The notes beneath the pieces are model-generated. The model worked only from the letters and a program-made list of their open reading frames with translations, was not told the origin of the DNA and did not search any database. Made by a program: the position numbers and the translations under genes. From assembly GCF_900142915.1 (NCBI RefSeq), contig NZ_FRCM01000005.1, positions 124,001 through 188,000 on the forward strand: a DNA stretch of 64,000 nt, written 5' to 3'. The stretch is from Mucilaginibacter sp. OK098 (GTDB lineage Bacteria > Bacteroidota > Bacteroidia > Sphingobacteriales > Sphingobacteriaceae). Below, in pieces: positions 62,584-64,000 of the stretch. How positions within the stretch are numbered: the stretch's first letter is position 1; every line of letters starts with the position of its first letter.

Positions 62584-64000
62584 GATAAAGAACTATCTCA
62601 AAATCGCTTTGCGGCAGTTGAATAAGCAAAAAATGTATGGGGCCATAAAGATTGGTGGCTTTGCATTAAGCATTGCCGCCTGTATTTTAATAGGCCTGTA
62701 TATTAAAAACGAGCTTAGTTATGATCAAAGTTACCCTGATGCCAGCCGTATTTACCGGGTTGTAGGTAATTTCAACGATAATGGGACACTCCAGAAATGG
62801 GTTTCTTTTCCTGCGCCATTGGGTAATGTTTTAAAAACGGATTTTCCTGAGGTAGAGCTATCCGGTAGGTTAATGGCTAATCCTCTTTTTTATGGCGCCG
62901 GTAGTAATGAGATAAGACGCCCGGATATGGTTGAAAATAGCCATGAAGAAGGTTTTACCTATCTTGATCAGCAGGTACTGAATATGTATAAAACACCAAT
63001 GATATACGGTGACAGAACTCACGCACTTGCCGAACCAAATACAATGGTAATATCAAAGCGGAAAGCAGATAAATATTTCCCTAATCAGAACCCTGTTGGT
63101 AAGGTTATGATCCTTAACAACGATAAAACCAAACAATACACAATTGGTGGTGTAATGCAAAATCCTTCTGCTACCTCGCACCTGCAATATGATTTTTTGC
63201 TTACGCTTAGCGGACTTGAATTTTTTAAAGGTGAACAAAGTAACTGGGGTGATAATAATTATACCAACTATATTTTAATCCGGCCCGGAACAAATATTCC
63301 TCAATTTGAAAAAAAGCTCACCTCTGTGATTCTAAATAACTATTATCTGCCTGATATGCGGAAAAATGGAGATAAAAATGCGGAAACACTTCTAAAAAAA
63401 GCTTCCCTTCACTTGCAGTCAATCAGCGATATTCATTTAAGATCTTATGATATTCAGGACGGTTTAACCCATGGTGATATCCGTTTTATCTGGTTGTTTG
63501 GGGCAATTGCAGGGTTTATTTTGACTATTGCTTGTATTAACTTTATTAATCTGTCAACTGCCAAATCAGCAAACCGGGCTAAAGAAGTTGGGCTGCGCAA
63601 GGTGGTTGGTTCAACACGGTTCGGCCTCATCAATCAGTTTCTTGCCGAATCAATGCTGTATAGCGTGCTTTCATTTATGGTAGGATTATTTATTGCCAGC
63701 GCAATACTGCCATATTTTAATGTGCTGGCATCAAAAACATTAACCATGCCATGGCAATCATTTTCATTTATACTGATCATCCTGGCAAGTACATTGATAG
63801 TTGGGGTGCTGGCAGGCATCTACCCGGCTTTTTATCTTTCGTCGTTTAAACCTGCAAGCGTACTAAAAGGCTCAATCAGCAACGGAAGCAAAAATTCAAT
63901 ACTACGTAATGGCCTGGTGGTTTTTCAGTTTAGCACGTCAATTATACTTATCATCAGCACCTTTGTTATTTACAACCAGATGCAGTACATCCTTAATAAG
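62582..64000 (+). CDS. MacB-like ABC transporter permease, 5' part
   Basis: 473 codons are in the window; the gene runs off the right edge. It has the N-terminal helix, periplasmic MacB-type domain and the first FtsX motif (RAKEVGLRKVVGSTRFGLINQFLAESMLY near 340). It shares layout with the gene at 60048 and is likely a tandem duplicate. The missing part should hold the second FtsX module. Confidence 0.88.
   Translation, partial: MIKNYLKIALRQLNKQKMYGAIKIGGFALSIAACILIGLYIKNELSYDQSYPDASRIYRVVGNFNDNGTLQKWVSFPAPLGNVLKTDFPEVELSGRLMANPLFYGAGSNEIRRPDMVENSHEEGFTYLDQQVLNMYKTPMIYGDRTHALAEPNTMVISKRKADKYFPNQNPVGKVMILNNDKTKQYTIGGVMQNPSATSHLQYDFLLTLSGLEFFKGEQSNWGDNNYTNYILIRPGTNIPQFEKKLTSVILNNYYLPDMRKNGDKNAETLLKKASLHLQSISDIHLRSYDIQDGLTHGDIRFIWLFGAIAGFILTIACINFINLSTAKSANRAKEVGLRKVVGSTRFGLINQFLAESMLYSVLSFMVGLFIASAILPYFNVLASKTLTMPWQSFSFILIILASTLIVGVLAGIYPAFYLSSFKPASVLKGSISNGSKNSILRNGLVVFQFSTSIILIISTFVIYNQMQYILNK

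Overview
The window looks like a chromosomal segment of a Bacteroidota bacterium, most likely Sphingobacteriaceae close to Mucilaginibacter or Pedobacter. The basis is the gene content: a type IX (type B) sorting domain, a TonB-dependent receptor of the outer-membrane beta-barrel type, a DUF6496 mini-protein, an HU-CCDC81/SPOR protein and tandem MacB-like permeases. Promoter-like sites fit the Bacteroidota consensus (TTG, 17-23 bp, TAnnTTTG). I see no rRNA, tRNA, prophage, insertion sequence or CRISPR array. The strain assignment is inference; no database search was possible.

Layout. 0.3-6.4 kb: DUF885 lipoprotein, DinB-like protein, an alpha/beta hydrolase with a substituted nucleophile, a small membrane protein, and a HipA-like kinase overlapping a DUF3037 gene. 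6.8-16 kb: TonB-dependent receptor, DUF1634/TauE pair, UbiD-type decarboxylase, T9SS cargo protein and a lipoprotein. 16-28.6 kb: PBP4-type carboxypeptidase, two amino-acid permeases, membrane pyrophosphatase HppA, a toxin-antitoxin locus, MFS transporter, MarC and AsmA. 28.7-36 kb: guaA/lipoprotein/RsmB-type operon, two overlapping nucleotidyltransferase genes, AraC, VOC and GNAT genes. 36-41.5 kb: small outer-membrane barrel, TPR protein, AI-2E-type permease, DUF6496, Gfo/Idh/MocA oxidoreductase and aldo-keto reductase. 41.7-51.2 kb: one long minus-strand cluster encoding a large TPR protein, a beta-barrel, an HU/SPOR protein, ExbB, ExbD, TonB and FolC. 51.5-64 kb: DUF922-like protein, two lone receiver proteins around two small zinc-ribbon proteins, Omp85-like barrel, glycine-zipper protein, hydrolase, acyltransferase, MmcQ/YjbR protein, class-A-like serine hydrolase and two MacB-like permeases, the last cut by the window edge.

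The most unusual signal is not a gene. At a dozen or more places the DNA consists of short imperfect words repeated with a strict 7-bp (sometimes 8-bp) period: for example GAGATTA/GAGGTTA, TCATTAG/GCAGTAG, GTTCATG/GTTGATA, ACTATGA, CCACTCA, CTTGATT, and octamers such as GTCCGGAA. Words differ between loci but the period does not. The arrays lie at gene borders and supply start or stop codons for at least seven genes. One lies inside folC, next to a perfect 39-bp palindrome. They resemble in design the heptameric STRR repeats described in cyanobacteria. Other repeats include an 83-bp x 3 array, a 42-43-bp x 3.4 array, a 41-bp perfect palindrome, and dispersed palindromic elements (AGACGCG..CGCGTCT and GTCATTGCGAG..CTCGCAATGAC).

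The most system-like gene set is the 48-43 kb cluster. It pairs a dedicated ExbB-ExbD-TonB motor with a peptidoglycan-binding SPOR protein, a plug-less outer-membrane barrel and a 1,034-residue TPR protein, which suggests an energised machine spanning the envelope.
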